Shown here: piece by piece, positions 47,104-58,134 of the stretch | Layout: each line of letters starts with the position of its first letter | Numbering within the stretch: position 1 is the stretch's first letter | Assembly (NCBI RefSeq): GCF_000346465.2 | Contig: NC_034009.1 | Coordinates: forward strand, 30,500,131 to 30,564,130 | Length of the DNA stretch: 64,000 nucleotides | Source of the DNA: Prunus persica | Taxonomy: Eukaryota; Streptophyta; Magnoliopsida; Rosales; Rosaceae | Reading direction: 5' to 3' | The notes under the pieces: model-generated | Seen by the model: only the letters and a program-made list of their open reading frames with translations | What the model was told of the DNA's origin: nothing | Databases searched by the model: none | Translations under genes and position numbers: made by a program

Positions 47104-49440
47104 CAGTTCTGTTCTCAAATTTTATTTTTATTCACTCTGTATGCTAGTTTGTGCTCCCTGGTTTTTATTATGTTCATTATGCAGGTTGAGCAAAACCTAT
47201 AACAATGGCTTGAGTAATTTTCCTTTAAGATACTAGAATAAATAAATAGATAAAGTTGGATAGTTAGGCCAATATAAGCTCAATTAAGTTCCTCCCAAAC
47301 TATGCCTGAAATATTTTGCTTCTTATTATTAACAAAGGAATAGTTCTTTTGTAGCTAAAAATAATGAGTATGTTATAGCATGGGAAAATTGTTTTGCCCT
47401 ATTTAATTTGTGTGTTTAGTGGGAGCATGACTTCTAAGGAACTTCTTGTGCAATGAAAGCAACAGTTGGAAGCTTGCCTTTTCAATCAACCCCCTTTTAT
47501 TTTATTTTATAAAGTCTGGTAGATGAAGCCATCATTTATGCTTCCCCTTCAGATTGGTTTGGAATTGGATTAAGATATACATGGTTAGTTTTAGGTACTA
47601 GAGGAGTGGGATAGGCTGTTTGGATTTTACGTTCTAGTCTTGCTTTGAGAGGAGAGAGGGGGAAGGGGAGAAGGAGAGTGACATTGGAAGTCTTCTATGA
47701 CTAGTAAATTGGAAGTCTTGGACTCTTATTAAGTTTGTGCATTTTCAGAATGAAGAATAATCTGTTTTTAGGCTCAAAACAAATAACGTGGATTGAATTC
47801 TAGGACACCGATGCTACTGTAGATCATAATAGAAGCTTTCTGCTCATGTTCCAGTCAGGGAAACAGAAGTGCAGTATCCAAGATTGTGCTTGATTCGTGA
47901 AATTGTTATTAATATTGATTTATGACATTGGTGATTGAGTTGGAGATTTCCAAATTGGACAATTCTTATTGCTTTGCTGATATGGATCCAATATGCTTTG
48001 TTTTGGCAAAAAGGGTCCTACTTAATGTACATTATTTGTTCTTTTAGACTTGATACGTATAAGTTTAGTTTTGTCATATGCTCCTGGCTTGCTTGTTCTA
48101 ACTGTGGGCACACATAAGGCGGAAAACTTTACACGTAAGGCTTCACTGATGTCTTGAATGATGTCATTCAATAGTGACCTGTTTTATATAATTTGTATCT
48201 CTGCTTTATAACTACATTTGATATTTGGGGTTATATTGCATGCAGGCAAGCAACCCTGACAAGGTACGAAGTGAATATAAATCATTCTCAGGGTAAAGTG
48301 ATGCCTAGTGTAAGAGTTTCATATCCAGGTTTTCTACTTAAACCTGACGAACCAAATTTGGTATGAACTACATCTTATGATTGCATCTTTGAGGCCAAAG
48401 CAGAAAAAATGCTAAACTACGTACAGTTTAAAAAATAATAATAATAAAAAGTCGAGGCTTTATGAATTAGTTGACTATTCTTTTTATTTATTTATTTAAT
48501 TTTATACTTTTATACATTTTGTGAAGTCTTTTTCTCTTCTTTTTTTTTTTTCAAGTTGCCCTAACTTGGCACAGATGCATGTATGCACGTGTGTACTCAG
48601 AGCACAAACTCCTTTATAACTCAAAAGAACGGTCGCAAATGTTAGTTTTTAACTTGGAAAAATAAAATAAAATTGAAAGTTACTTTTGGGAAATGTTGAA
48701 CTTTTATAACGAATATGGCTTCAGTGCAGAAGGCTTGATAGTAAATAGAAAATCTATATGCTGGGGGTTTTCTGGCTAGCTAAAAATGTGTGAGAAATGA
48801 TGAATCCATCTGATTGCAGCCTATTTAATGTTTAATACCTTCATTAAAAAAAAGGTTATTGACAGTGCTTTGACTATCTTGCATATTATAATGGCAAAAC
48901 CAGCAAGTGGCCCTAGTAAGAGAGATCAGCATGCAGGGATGGATGAGGACTAATTTTGTGTGTATGAAAATTGACTATCTTTGCTTGTATTGCTCTATGT
49001 TAGGGATCTTTTGTTCCATTTTAGTAACAATTTTGTTTAGGAGAAAAAGAAACATATTGCAGTTCATGCTTTGTAAATGCCACTCTTCTGTTACGATGGA
49101 CACGTGGTATGCCCTTGTTGGGTAGGTTTGGATTGAAACCATGGTCGAGTGCTTGAGCCATGTTTAGTGAGAAGCTTGAATGGATTTTCTTTTCTGTTGT
49201 ATTTGGCCCTTGTCTTTTCAAGCATGCCAAAAATCATCCTAGTTTTGTAATATGTGGTTTGTGCCCAATTAATTTACTGTGGATCTTGCATTTTTGTACC
49301 CAATATTTGATAGCTGCCTTCTTTTGAACGAAGATTCATTGAGGGAGAGAATTACTTTCCTTTTGAATATGAATCGATGTGCAACTCCAACTATCATTTC
49401 AAAGGTCAACATCAATTCATGCTAATATAAGGATGGATAA
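47104..49440. other. Pack-MULE interior, mostly unidentified
   Basis: AT-rich DNA with one exon-like piece at 48246-48360, which reads RYEVNINHSQGKVMPSVRVS and FLLKPDEPNL before a possible donor (GTATGAAC). I do not recognise its family. The remainder shows no coding sequence and is probably captured intron or intergenic DNA. Confidence 0.4.
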
Positions 49441-49539
49441 CAATTGTCGTGTCCATGAGATTTGAATTCAAGATTACTTTCAACGAAGTGGAGACTCTGT
49501 TATTAGACCAAATGGCCATTGACATACGATATAATAGCA

Positions 49540-50290
49540 ATATTAGGCCAATACATGTACACTATAGAGGCAATATTAAAGCAATATAACCACAATACGA
49601 TAGCAATAGTATTACAATATCACCTATAAAAATATAATTTTTGTCCACTTATTGCTGATTTTTCACATGTTCAGAAATTTTGTTCTCTCAAGCTCACTCG
49701 GCTCTCTCTCTCTCTGGCACATCTCTCTCTCTTTGGTATCTGTCTATCGCAGCTCTCTGTCTCTCTCTTGGCTCTCTCTCTCTCTCTCTCTCTCTAGTGC
49801 AACTCTCTGTCTCTCTCTTTGCTCCCTTTCTGTAGCGCAGCTCTCTCTCTGTGTCTCTCTCTAGCTTCGTTTTGTCTCTTTCTCCCCTTATTCGCTCTCT
49901 GTCTCTTTATTCATACCTTCCTTTTTTTGTAAATTATTTTTTAGTTGTTATTATTTTTTAAAATAATTTCTTACAATGTCTTACGATGCAATTATGATGC
50001 ACCTGACTGCTTGTTTTTGAAAGGCACGTTGTTTCTTTCTCCTCCTCATCTTCTTTTTGAATGAAGTATGGCCTAAACTGTAAACCCATTGATGAGCCGT
50101 AGTCAATATACATACACTAGAGAGGCAATATTAGGGCAATATAATGGCAATACGACAGCAATAGCATCACAATATACATGCAATACGATGGCAATATGCA
50201 TACAATATGTATACAATACACAGACAATATTAGTACAATACACATGCAATAGGACAGCAATATTAAGTCAATCTACATACAATACACACA
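49540..50290. repeat. CAATA-type minisatellite blocks and internal terminus copy
   Basis: Two blocks (49540-49625 and 50100-50290) consist of degenerate units of about 11-12 bp around GGCAATA/GACAGCAATA. Between them, 49640-49690 resembles the inner end of the Pack-MULE terminal repeat (TTTTTGTCCACTTATTGC and then TTCAGAAATTTTGTTCTCTC), followed by about 200 bp of CT-rich sequence like that behind the left terminus. This looks like a nested or fused second element. Confidence 0.55.
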
Positions 50291-50799
50291 CATCCATTAC
50301 AGACTACAATTTAGAAATGGAAAATAAATCGCCACCGAACCCTAACAATACTATCCCGAGAAGCAAAAATTATTTCTTTCATAAAACTTGACAATTCAAT
50401 TGTTATTACATAGTCAACCAATCTTTGCTCTATTACATACATACTTCCTACCTATAATTATAAATAATGGAGAGCTCACAAATTCTACTAATTTGATCTT
50501 AACTTCATCAATTTGTTCTTCGTTGTATGAGTTAGCTCTCCCTTCTTGCACATTTTCCAAGCTGTTCTATTCTCCTCCCGTGTAGCAATATCAGCAACAA
50601 CAGGTTATCTACAGATCTAAAATCATAACTGCAGATGATTCTCAATTAGCAAAGAGGAAAACCATTTTCTTTTATAACTTCGGTTCTGAAATATATAACA
50701 AAATACAAAGACCTTTGCTTCTGAAAAGGAGCCAAAGTTTGTCAACCAATTCATAGTAAAAACGAAGAAACTAGTGAACCTAACCAGAGAAATGCTAAC

Positions 50800-51122
50800 C
50801 TGCAAAACCAACTCCAAAACTTTAACCACATCATTAATACTTGAGATTTTCTTCTCATGGATTATGATTAGAGGATTTTCCAATTCCTATCAGCACATAC
50901 ACAAGTTTGAAGATAATCAGCATCAAGCAAAAAGGGACTTGAGGTGCTGCTAACTTTAACAAGCAGCCATCTAACAGTTTCAAGACATAGTTATCGCTGG
51001 GTCAAACTAAAACTTACACATTTCTGATTGTTCTGGTTGGTGATGAAATAAGGGGATATGTAGCCCCTGTCTAGCTTCATTCCCTCAACAACCTCCAACT
51101 CATTGTCCAATGTTTTCCCATC
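50800..51122 (-). pseudogene. Mitochondrial chaperonin CPN60 fragment (captured, two exons)
   Basis: Minus-strand exon 51122-51018 encodes [20 protein letters not shown] and on through [15 protein letters not shown]; the adjoining exon 50886-50800 encodes ELENPLIIIHEKKISSINDV to VLELVLQ. Together they match two consecutive exons of the HSP60/CPN60 apical-domain region, with the intron and intact splice sites. The rest of the roughly 575-residue protein is absent. Confidence 0.88.
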
Positions 51123-51369
51123 CTGCAGAAATTAACATAGTGTGAAGCTTACATGTTTTGGGTATCATTTGGGAATAAAAAACTAAAATAAAATTATTTG
51201 CCCTCCAATATATTTCTGTAAAAATTTCATAAGACCCATACATACCTCACTTTAAAACAACAATAAAAAGAAGCTGATATCATCCAGATTTCAGCCCTTG
51301 CAATACGGTAACTACACTAATATGCCTATGACAAATCTGCTGACTAGAAACAGACACAGGCAAATAAAT

Positions 51370-51560
51370 TCACATACCCATCAGCACAGCCACTGTCCAG
51401 GTCGTGATGAGATACAAGCCAATAGACGACCACCACCAAATTGCTCTTCAATGTGCTGGTCAAGGGTGCAAATCTGTTGACGCTTCTCCAACTTTCTTAC
51501 TACATGGTTGTTCTTCTTCACCTCCTCAGCAACGGCAACGGCAGCATCACCTTCCTATCA
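51370..51560 (-). pseudogene. 40S ribosomal protein S8 fragment (captured)
   Basis: The minus strand encodes [19 protein letters not shown], then [20 protein letters not shown], the C-terminal third of eukaryotic RPS8. After SSRPGQ the frame is lost (about one base missing compared with QCGRADGY) and a donor-like GGTATGTGAA follows. The N-terminal two thirds and the last exon were not found. Confidence 0.85.
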
Positions 51561-52019
51561 AACAAATAACACAAAATGCCATCAAAGACAGTAAAGTTCA
51601 TTGCGCATGTGTGTGTCCAAAAGTAAAGTTCATTACCAGAAAAGCTCCTTTATTTCATTTTACAGGCATAGTATTCTTGTTGATCAGTAAAATCAGAGGA
51701 CTTGAGCTGCTCCAGTGGGACTACCACTGACTCAATTCGCCCAAACAAGCAAGCACTATGAGATCCTCTTGGCAAAACTAGACAACCAATAACCATAACA
51801 CCCTAACCCTATCACGAGTAGTGACTCTCCAGATTGCATGTGCATTACAGGCCACTGCCCCCCTCCATTTCAGCATGCAGGGAAACTCAACCAATTCTTC
51901 CAGCATGTGTACTTTGTCATAGATAGCATCATCCTAGCAGACAGAATCTCATGTGACAATCAAGTTCCATTTTCCAATTTTTTTTTCCAATTTTTCATTA
52001 TATAGCTAGAGACAAGGGG

Positions 52020-52200
52020 GCAGATTAGTATGCAGCTCCCACAATGGATGACTGGTCTTCGGTGTTGACTGCTGCTTCAGAATCTGGCTTTCCTGGTTTG
52101 ACCTCTTCATTGAGTGTAAGTTTTATCTTGGGTGACAACCTCTTGACTTCCTCTATTGTATAGATAAAAATCTCCTTACCATGCTGTAGAACTCACTGCA
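52020..52200 (-). pseudogene. Unidentified C-terminal exon (captured)
   Basis: A minus-strand frame reads HGKEIFIYTIEEVKRLSPKI, then LTLNEEVKPGKPDSEAAVNT, and ends SSIVGAAY-stop. It is clearly protein-like (acidic, no low complexity) and looks like the last exon of a gene, but I do not recognise the family. It lies between the PATROL1 and RPS8 pieces, all on the same strand. Confidence 0.5.
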
Positions 52201-52684
52201 ACAAAAGTACATAGATTGTACGGGATGAATATTCAAAGGCATGAAGCTTAGATTCATTAACCTAATTACTTCTGGCGGAAGTTCATAAATGGGATGGATA
52301 CCTGAAATTTAAAATAAACAAAAAAGCTTCCTACCTGTAATGAGTCGATCAAACACAAGGCTTGATTAACTACAATTCCAAGGCAGATAACCATTCACAA
52401 AAGTTTGAAATTACCCATTATGAAATTAAACATTCGTGAAACATTTTGCATTGTCAGTTTTATCAGATTGAACTACACTTAGTGAAGAAAGAATTTTTGT
52501 TTTAAAGTAAGAAAAACCAAAATCCAAAATTGGCCAAACCAGTAACAAAATTAAGCTCCACATCCATCCCATCATCACAATTATCACAATGATAAAAATC
52601 AAGCATTACCCACCAAACAAAATCAAACCCATCAAACCAGATCAACCAAGATCACAAATAAGAAAGCACAGAAATTGAGCTCAC

Positions 52685-53080
52685 CTGAGCAGCAGAAATC
52701 CTAAGCAGAACTCTCCTGACTCTAGAGTCCATAGCGTCAGAAATCCCCATTTGGATCCTCATTAGCTCACCCACCGTCATAACCCGCTTGGGCTTTCCAG
52801 GTCCCGACCCGGACCCACCCGACCCAAGACTCTTCTTGGAACCCGAACCCGGCGATTTGAGACCCAATGCCTTCTTCATCCTGCCGGCAGCTACAGAAGT
52901 GAGCGATCTTTGCAACTCCGGCAAGCTGTTGAGCGAGTTGGCGTGCTGGGTCGATGAGTCCAAGTGAGAAGAAGCGAAAGACGATGTGAAAGCCAGGGCC
53001 TTTCCGGTGGATGTGTGGTAGGCAGCGACGAAGATCTTAGTGGAGCAGACAATATTATCGATTATGACTCTGCAAAGCAA
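52685..53080 (-). pseudogene. PATROL1 / unc-13 homolog fragment (captured)
   Basis: The minus strand encodes AAGRMKKALGLKSPGSGSKK, a Gly/Ser run, KPKRVMTVGELMRIQMGISD and AMDSRVRRVLLRISAAQ, then a splice donor (CAG/GTGAGC). This is the N-terminal region of the plant DUF810/MUN-domain protein PATROL1, which moves proton pumps to the plasma membrane. Only this exon part is present, joined directly to the inner edge of the right terminus, so the element end could supply a promoter reading inward. Confidence 0.85.
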
Positions 53081-53253
53081 AAGAAGCTGTGGTCGGTGGA
53101 GAGAACAAAATTTCTGAAAATGTGATATGAGTGCAATCAGTGGACAATAAAGATGTATTTATATGTGACAGTTTTAAAATTTTTGGAGAGGGATGGTATT
53201 TTGACAAAAAATTATAAAATGGGTGGTATTTTGAGCTATTTCCCAAAAAAGTT

Positions 53254-54340
53254 CATGTAGTAGAAAAAATTACAAAAAGATCATGTTGATTGATTTGTTG
53301 CACAAAGCGGAATATAGCTTACCATAAGTAATGAATGACGTGACCCACCTGTGTTGAATTTAGACTGGAGCGGGAGAGAAAGGGCCAGGCACCAGTGACA
53401 GTTGAAAAAAGTGCTAAAACACGTGTTAGCTTAAATTATAATCACAGCACTACAGCAACAAACTGTGTAATCTCTCCCATCCCAAAAACAAAACGCAGAA
53501 CCTCGTACTTAATTACTAATTAAAGCATTAATTACTTGGTTAATGAAACAGAAGAATCTCTATCACTGCCTACTCACATGAGAATCAGTGAGAGACGAAT
53601 ACCATGCGCTTCTTGTGTAGATTTTTGGATTTATACGAGGAGTTGGGGGTCAATTTTTGATGTGATGAGATGAGATGGGATGAGATGATTGTGTGTTTGT
53701 TTTCTTTTGTGAGCCGAACTTTTCAAGATGCACGACATCAAAATGTCCTTATCGTTTGATCTTACTCAATTCCACACAAGATTTGTGTCCCCATCTTGGC
53801 CGATTCCATTATTACCATTTGCAAATCTGATCCTCAGCTAAGCTTTGCACCAAAATCTTGTTTACGAGGCCCTCGTTGTATTAGCTATTTCTTAATCTGA
53901 CTTTTTTCTTATCTTAATTTGCCCAAAACTTCAAATAGCAAATATGGATCTACTTGGATTGGAGATTCATAAACGGGAAGCATGGCATGGCAACATGAAT
54001 TCAATACTCTTGCTACTTATAAAACATTTTATTCAGAAACTGATCTGCACAAGCACACAATATAAATATATTGTTCAAGTTTCCAGCTTTTACAGTATAA
54101 TCTGAGACCACCTTTCCATTTCCTATCGAGTCTATGACAATGAGCAACGATATCACATACAAGAAAGAGTTGAAGAGACGACCAAAGTTCCTTATTATCT
54201 ATCACAAATACATACCACAACCAATTACCAATAACAAGGGCAGACGCTAGAAACACAGATAATGTAAACATAAAATCCAAGCCAACTTCTCCAAAATTGT
54301 TTCCTTCTTCTCAAACTGACTAACAAACGCTGTTCAGTCC
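53254..54340. other. Intergenic DNA
   Basis: Lies between the Pack-MULE and the 3' end of the PB1 gene. A short GATGAGATGAGATGGG repeat lies at 53660-53690. The last 300 bp are probably PB1 3' UTR. No gene was seen. Confidence 0.5.
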
Positions 54341-56600
54341 TCATCTCTGCTGCTTGATGTTGTCAGTTGGAAGCTGGGCAGAACCTTCCGGCAGCACCAT
54401 GGCAGCGGCCGCTGTCATGGTTTGGTACTGAGAAGGTATTGCCGGAGCCAGAGGCTGTGTATAGTATATCTGGGCATGAGAAGGCTCAGCATATTCATAC
54501 GCATAATTAGCAGCACCCCCTGAAGAAGGAACAGCAGATTGATGAATCTGAGTGGTGTAACCAACATATTGTTGCTGATGCTGAGGAGGAACTTGAACCA
54601 CAGAAGGAGCAGCTGCGGTTGCTGTTCTGTACACACCCCCAGCCATATCGGGTTTCGCAATCTGGGCATTCCTTATCTGGTTGAAAGATGCAGAAGGAGA
54701 GACCATGGCGGAATTTGGAGGTGTTTGGGAGCGGCTAGAAGGGATAGAAGTAGCAGCTTCATTGATATTTGATTGCTGCACAGGCAAGTTGGTGTAAGGT
54801 TGGGCCTGTCTGGCAGGCATGTAATAAACCTGGTATTGCTGCTGCTGCTGCTGATCAAGCTGGGGGTGATGATGGTGCTGATGGTGTTGCTGCTGCTGGG
54901 AAGGATATACAGGGTAGTATGCCGGGATTGGAACAGAGCCAGGGTGATGCTGAATGTAATGTGTACCAGCGTGTATAAATTGCTGTTGCTGTTGTGCTTG
55001 TTGGTGTTGCTGGTGTGCTTGTTGGTGTTGTTGTTGCTGCTGCTGCTGTTGTTGATGATCAAATTGGGCTTGCAATACATACCCAGAATCATGAAGCTGT
55101 TGTTGCATTTGAACCCGAGTGTTTGGATCAGCCATATTCAATTTTGGATCCACAAGGTTTGCAGGAAACCTGGTATTTCCAGAGGGTATTTGAACAACTG
55201 GGTCTTGGTAAATTACAGGTTTTGGGCGAGACGCATTTGAGAAACTACTATCGCTGTAAAATTGAATCCAACATAACACAAGAAGCAAAAAATAAACACT
55301 AATTAAGAACTTGTTGATCATCACAAACAACAACAACAACAACAGTAATTTAAGCAACCAATTTACTGAAAACAGAAAGGACTAAAGACTGAGCATAAAT
55401 TACCAATCAGGCGTACCTTGATACTGAATCTGGGGATGGCAAATCAATAGATTTGGGCTGAGACTGAGCGGGCAGAGTCTGTGGCTGAAGCTGAAGCTGA
55501 GGCTGAGGCGGTCTCCGATACCCAGCCGGCGCGCCGTGATCCGATCGCTCGTCGTCCGACACAACACGATTCAAGTACTCGGTGGCCGAACTCAGCGGCG
55601 CAGCGGAGGCCACGATAGTAGTCGGCATCGGAGGCGGCGGAGAAAGCACCACGAAGCTACCCTCATCTTGCTTCTGCCCACCACCACCAACAGTCATCTG
55701 AGCAAACTGCTCCTCAATCCCCATCTTCTGATCCTGCACTCTAATCCCACCACCACCTCCGCCGCCGTCTTCCACGTGGACCCGAATCGGCGGCAGGTTC
55801 GCAAGAGAAGGCGACGATGACGTGGACCCAAAAGATGACGAGTTTTCGAGCATCGGGGAATCGGGCACAGAGTGAACGTCCTGCCCACCACCACCACCCT
55901 GTTTGGCATTCTTGCAATTCGCAGGAATCGTAGCCTCGGCGTCTCTCGAAGCCGAGTCCAAATTATTGGGAGCGCCACCGGAAATCCCATCGTCGTCGAG
56001 ACCGAGCAAGCAATTCACGGAGGCGGAATCGGAGAAGCCCCGATTGAGCATACCAGACGCGCCATTCAGCGCGTTCAAGAACCAGTCCTCGGACTTGGTG
56101 GCCGGCATATCGAGAATGGGTCCCATCGATTGCGTCGATTCGGGCTTCAGGGGAAAGAGGAAGAGGCGGAGGCGGGAGGGCTTGGAGGAAGAGTTGCTGT
56201 TGTTGGTGGCCGTACGGTCGTACTCGTCGATCATGTTGTCGAGGTCTTCGTCGGTGGTGACGGAGATTAAGGAATCGAGGTCTTCGCTGGGGAGCTGGTA
56301 CTTGAGGGTGAAGGGGCGGCCGTTGAGAAGGGTCTTGGAGAGGCGGTTGGAGAGGTCGGAGAGGGAGGTGTGGCGGTCGACGACGACGATTCGGGTGTCG
56401 CCGCCGACGTAGCACAACGACTTGTCGTGCGGGCGGGGGACGATGTGGCCGCCGTAGCTGCACATGAGGCGGAGCCTGGTGGTAGGGGGGAGAGGCTCGT
56501 CCCATGAGTCGGTGTTGCGGGACCTAGGAGAGGAGTCGACGGAGTCGGCGTAGTTGGGGTGGTGGGGCTGCAGCGATGGGGCCGCCGGTGGTGGTTCCAT
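54341..56600 (-). CDS. PB1-domain protein with Gln-rich C-terminus
   Basis: Two minus-strand exons, 56600-55417 and 55253-54341, join in frame to 698 residues. Residues 43-130 form a PB1 (octicosapeptide/Phox/Bem1p) domain: LRLMCSYGGHIVPRPHDKSL, YVGGDTRIVVVDR, FTLKYQLPSEDLDSLISVTT and the acidic DEDLDNMIDEYDR. PB1 domains pair head to tail through a basic and an acidic face. The rest is low-complexity: Gly/Ser-rich, then a Gln/His-rich tract (about 480-560) that may form condensates. The closest remembered relative is At2g01190 (PDE331), and the function is poorly known. The MEPPPAAP start follows a CT repeat in the leader; an in-frame upstream frame is probably untranslated. High GC in exon 1 is typical of the family. 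Confidence 0.9.
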
Positions 56601-56630
56601 GGTGGTGGTGGTGAGAGAAGTGGAGTGAGT

Positions 56631-56654
56631 GAGAGAGAGAGAGAGAGAGAGAGT
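56631..56654. repeat. (GA)n repeat in the PB1 gene leader
   Basis: About 12 GA units on the plus strand, read as (CT)n on the sense strand, 31-54 bp before the start codon of the PB1 gene. Confidence 0.85.
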
Positions 56655-56849
56655 ATGTGGGTTTTTGGTGGGAGGTGGTTTAGAATCTTTTAACACTCTC
56701 TTCTTCTTCTCCTTTTTGGGGTTGGAGGGAGGAGGAGAGCGAGAGAGCAAAAGAGGGGTGATGTATGGGTAGCGGATGCTCTTATAGTTACTCCACACCT
56801 GGTCTGGTCGCCTCCAGGCTCCAGCTGTTTTATTTTTCTTTTCTTTTTC

Positions 56850-57420
56850 CTTTTTTTTTAAATCTATAATTTGTTAAATTGGTTTGCTAATTATTGGGGA
56901 AAATGGATTTTATTTTTGTTAAGTAATAAATTGTAACATTTTTTTAGGCTTTTATGGGGGAGAGGGAAACGGGGAGGAGATTGTGGTTGCACTGTGGGAA
57001 AAGGCCAACTTGGAAATGAAACTGTGTGCGAGTCCAGATGGGTTGACAGCTAGTTTACTGATTGGCTCCAGTTGGGGTGCGAGGCTCTCTCCCTCTAGTG
57101 TGGGATCTGCTAGCCTACATCCATGTTCACAGTTAGTAGTACTATGATAATCATATTTGGATGCTCCGAGTGCCATGATTATCTTCTACTTCAAAATTCA
57201 AAATTGAAATCAAGATTTCCCCCTTTCTAATTCTCCTAACCGAATTTTGTTTTTTTAAGTTTTATTTACTTCTTATTATCGGATTACTTAAACATTCCTA
57301 AATTTACATGCAAAGGACTTTGTATTGCTTTAAGTCACTCTAAGTCTAAGTTGAATTTTTCTGTGAATTGAAGCTTCATATACTATTTTTAATAATCTTT
57401 TGAATGCACGTTTTATGTTG
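56850..57420. other. Promoter and intergenic DNA of the PB1 gene
   Basis: AT-rich DNA with a GC-richer island at 56950-57180. A 74-codon minus-strand frame in that island has no recognisable motif and is probably a chance frame. Confidence 0.45.
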
Positions 57421-57423
57421 TAT

Positions 57424-57673
57424 GCCCCCTTGGCATACACGTGGTTTTTTTTAGATAATTAAAAAAGATAATGGATTATTGTATTTCATAAAAATAAGAC
57501 TCATCTAATTTTTTATTTTTTTTATTTTTTTAATATGAAAAAGTGTGAATTTAATTTTTTTTAATTATCCTCATTTAATTAATAATTTCAATTCTTAATG
57601 TTTGTATTAACCAAGGGTATTTTCTTGTATTTTGAAGGTTTCACCATTCTCTGTCTTTTCCTTTATATATAGA
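57424..57673 (-). mobile_element. Degenerate short Helitron-like element
   Basis: Read on the minus strand it begins TCTATATATAAAGG with GAGAATGGTGAAACC just inside, and ends with a decayed hairpin (CACGTGTATGCCAAGGGGG). The interior (ATTAAGAATTGAAATTATTA) matches the family copies at 61.8-63.4 kb. The conserved CTAG end has mutated. About 250 bp, no coding capacity. Confidence 0.55.
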
Positions 57674-57901
57674 TAGATTATGATATGTGCAAAAGTATTT
57701 TCATAAGATGACCAAAAATATATATATTTTACATAATTATTCATGCACAAACATATATCTTCTTTTTTTTACATACGATAGAATACTTACAAGATACTTT
57801 TTTATAATGAGTTCATACATTTATACAACACAATAAGACTAACCACAACTAATTAAGTATTGAAACTCATTACATATATATCGTTTTTCTGTCGAACTAG
57901 G

Positions 57902-58129
57902 TGTAAGATCTCACATCAACCAACGGAGAGGGGGTGATGTGCCTCATATGTGCACACCCGCATCTATCTAGCACAAGGCCTTTTGGGAGCTCACTGGCTT
58001 CGGAGTCGTAGGAACTCCGAAGTTAAGCGAGTTGGGGCTGGAGCAATCCCAGGATGGGTGACCCACTGGGAAAGGGGGCCCAAAGCGCACAATATCGTGT
58101 TACGGCGGAGTTGATCCCGGGATGTGACA
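57902..58129 (+). mobile_element. Solo LTR of a Cassandra-type TRIM retrotransposon with 5S rRNA homology
   Basis: The 228-bp segment begins TGTAAGATCTCACATC and ends GGGATGTGACA (TG...CA) and is flanked by a perfect 5-bp duplication, CTAGG at 57897-57901 and 58130-58134. Its middle (about 57995-58075) reads AACTCCGAAGTTAAGCGAG and CCCAGGATGGGTGACCCACTG (split here by a short gap), which is the 5S rRNA internal promoter region. A 5S-like promoter inside a short LTR is the mark of Cassandra elements. Only one LTR is present, so the rest was probably lost by recombination between two LTRs. It is not a functional 5S gene, as homology is partial. Confidence 0.9.
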
Positions 58130-58134
58130 CTAGG

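Larger units (their letters stand above)
44585..53244. mobile_element. Pack-MULE carrying fragments of at least five host genes
   Basis: The ends are long inverted repeats. The left starts GGGAAATAGTTCAAAATACC; the reverse complement of the right starts GGGAAATAGCTCAAAATACC; similarity runs on for about 145 bp to TTTTCAGAAATT and TTCTCTC. A perfect 9-bp target duplication, AAAAAAGTT at 44576-44584 and 53245-53253, flanks the element. No transposase frame was found. The 8.66-kb interior holds pieces of unrelated genes with their introns: an O-fucosyltransferase and an rRNA-methylase-like piece on the plus strand; PATROL1/unc-13, an unidentified C-terminus, RPS8 and CPN60 on the minus strand. 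Mutator-like elements with captured host sequence are called Pack-MULEs; this one is large and has more donors than usual. It lies between ELP2 and the PB1 gene without disrupting either. Confidence 0.9.

Noticed and set aside
50089..50391. 100-codon frame inside the Pack-MULE
   Set aside because: Encoded by the CAATA minisatellite (repeating YTxNTxAI), so it is a repeat artefact.
55872..56505. Long frames on both strands over the PB1 exon 1
   Set aside because: Arg/Pro/Ser-rich shadows of a GC-rich true exon; the PB1 domain is clear in the chosen frame.
57990..58090. A functional 5S rRNA gene
   Set aside because: Only part of 5S is matched and the segment lies within a TG...CA unit with a 5-bp target duplication, so it is a Cassandra LTR.
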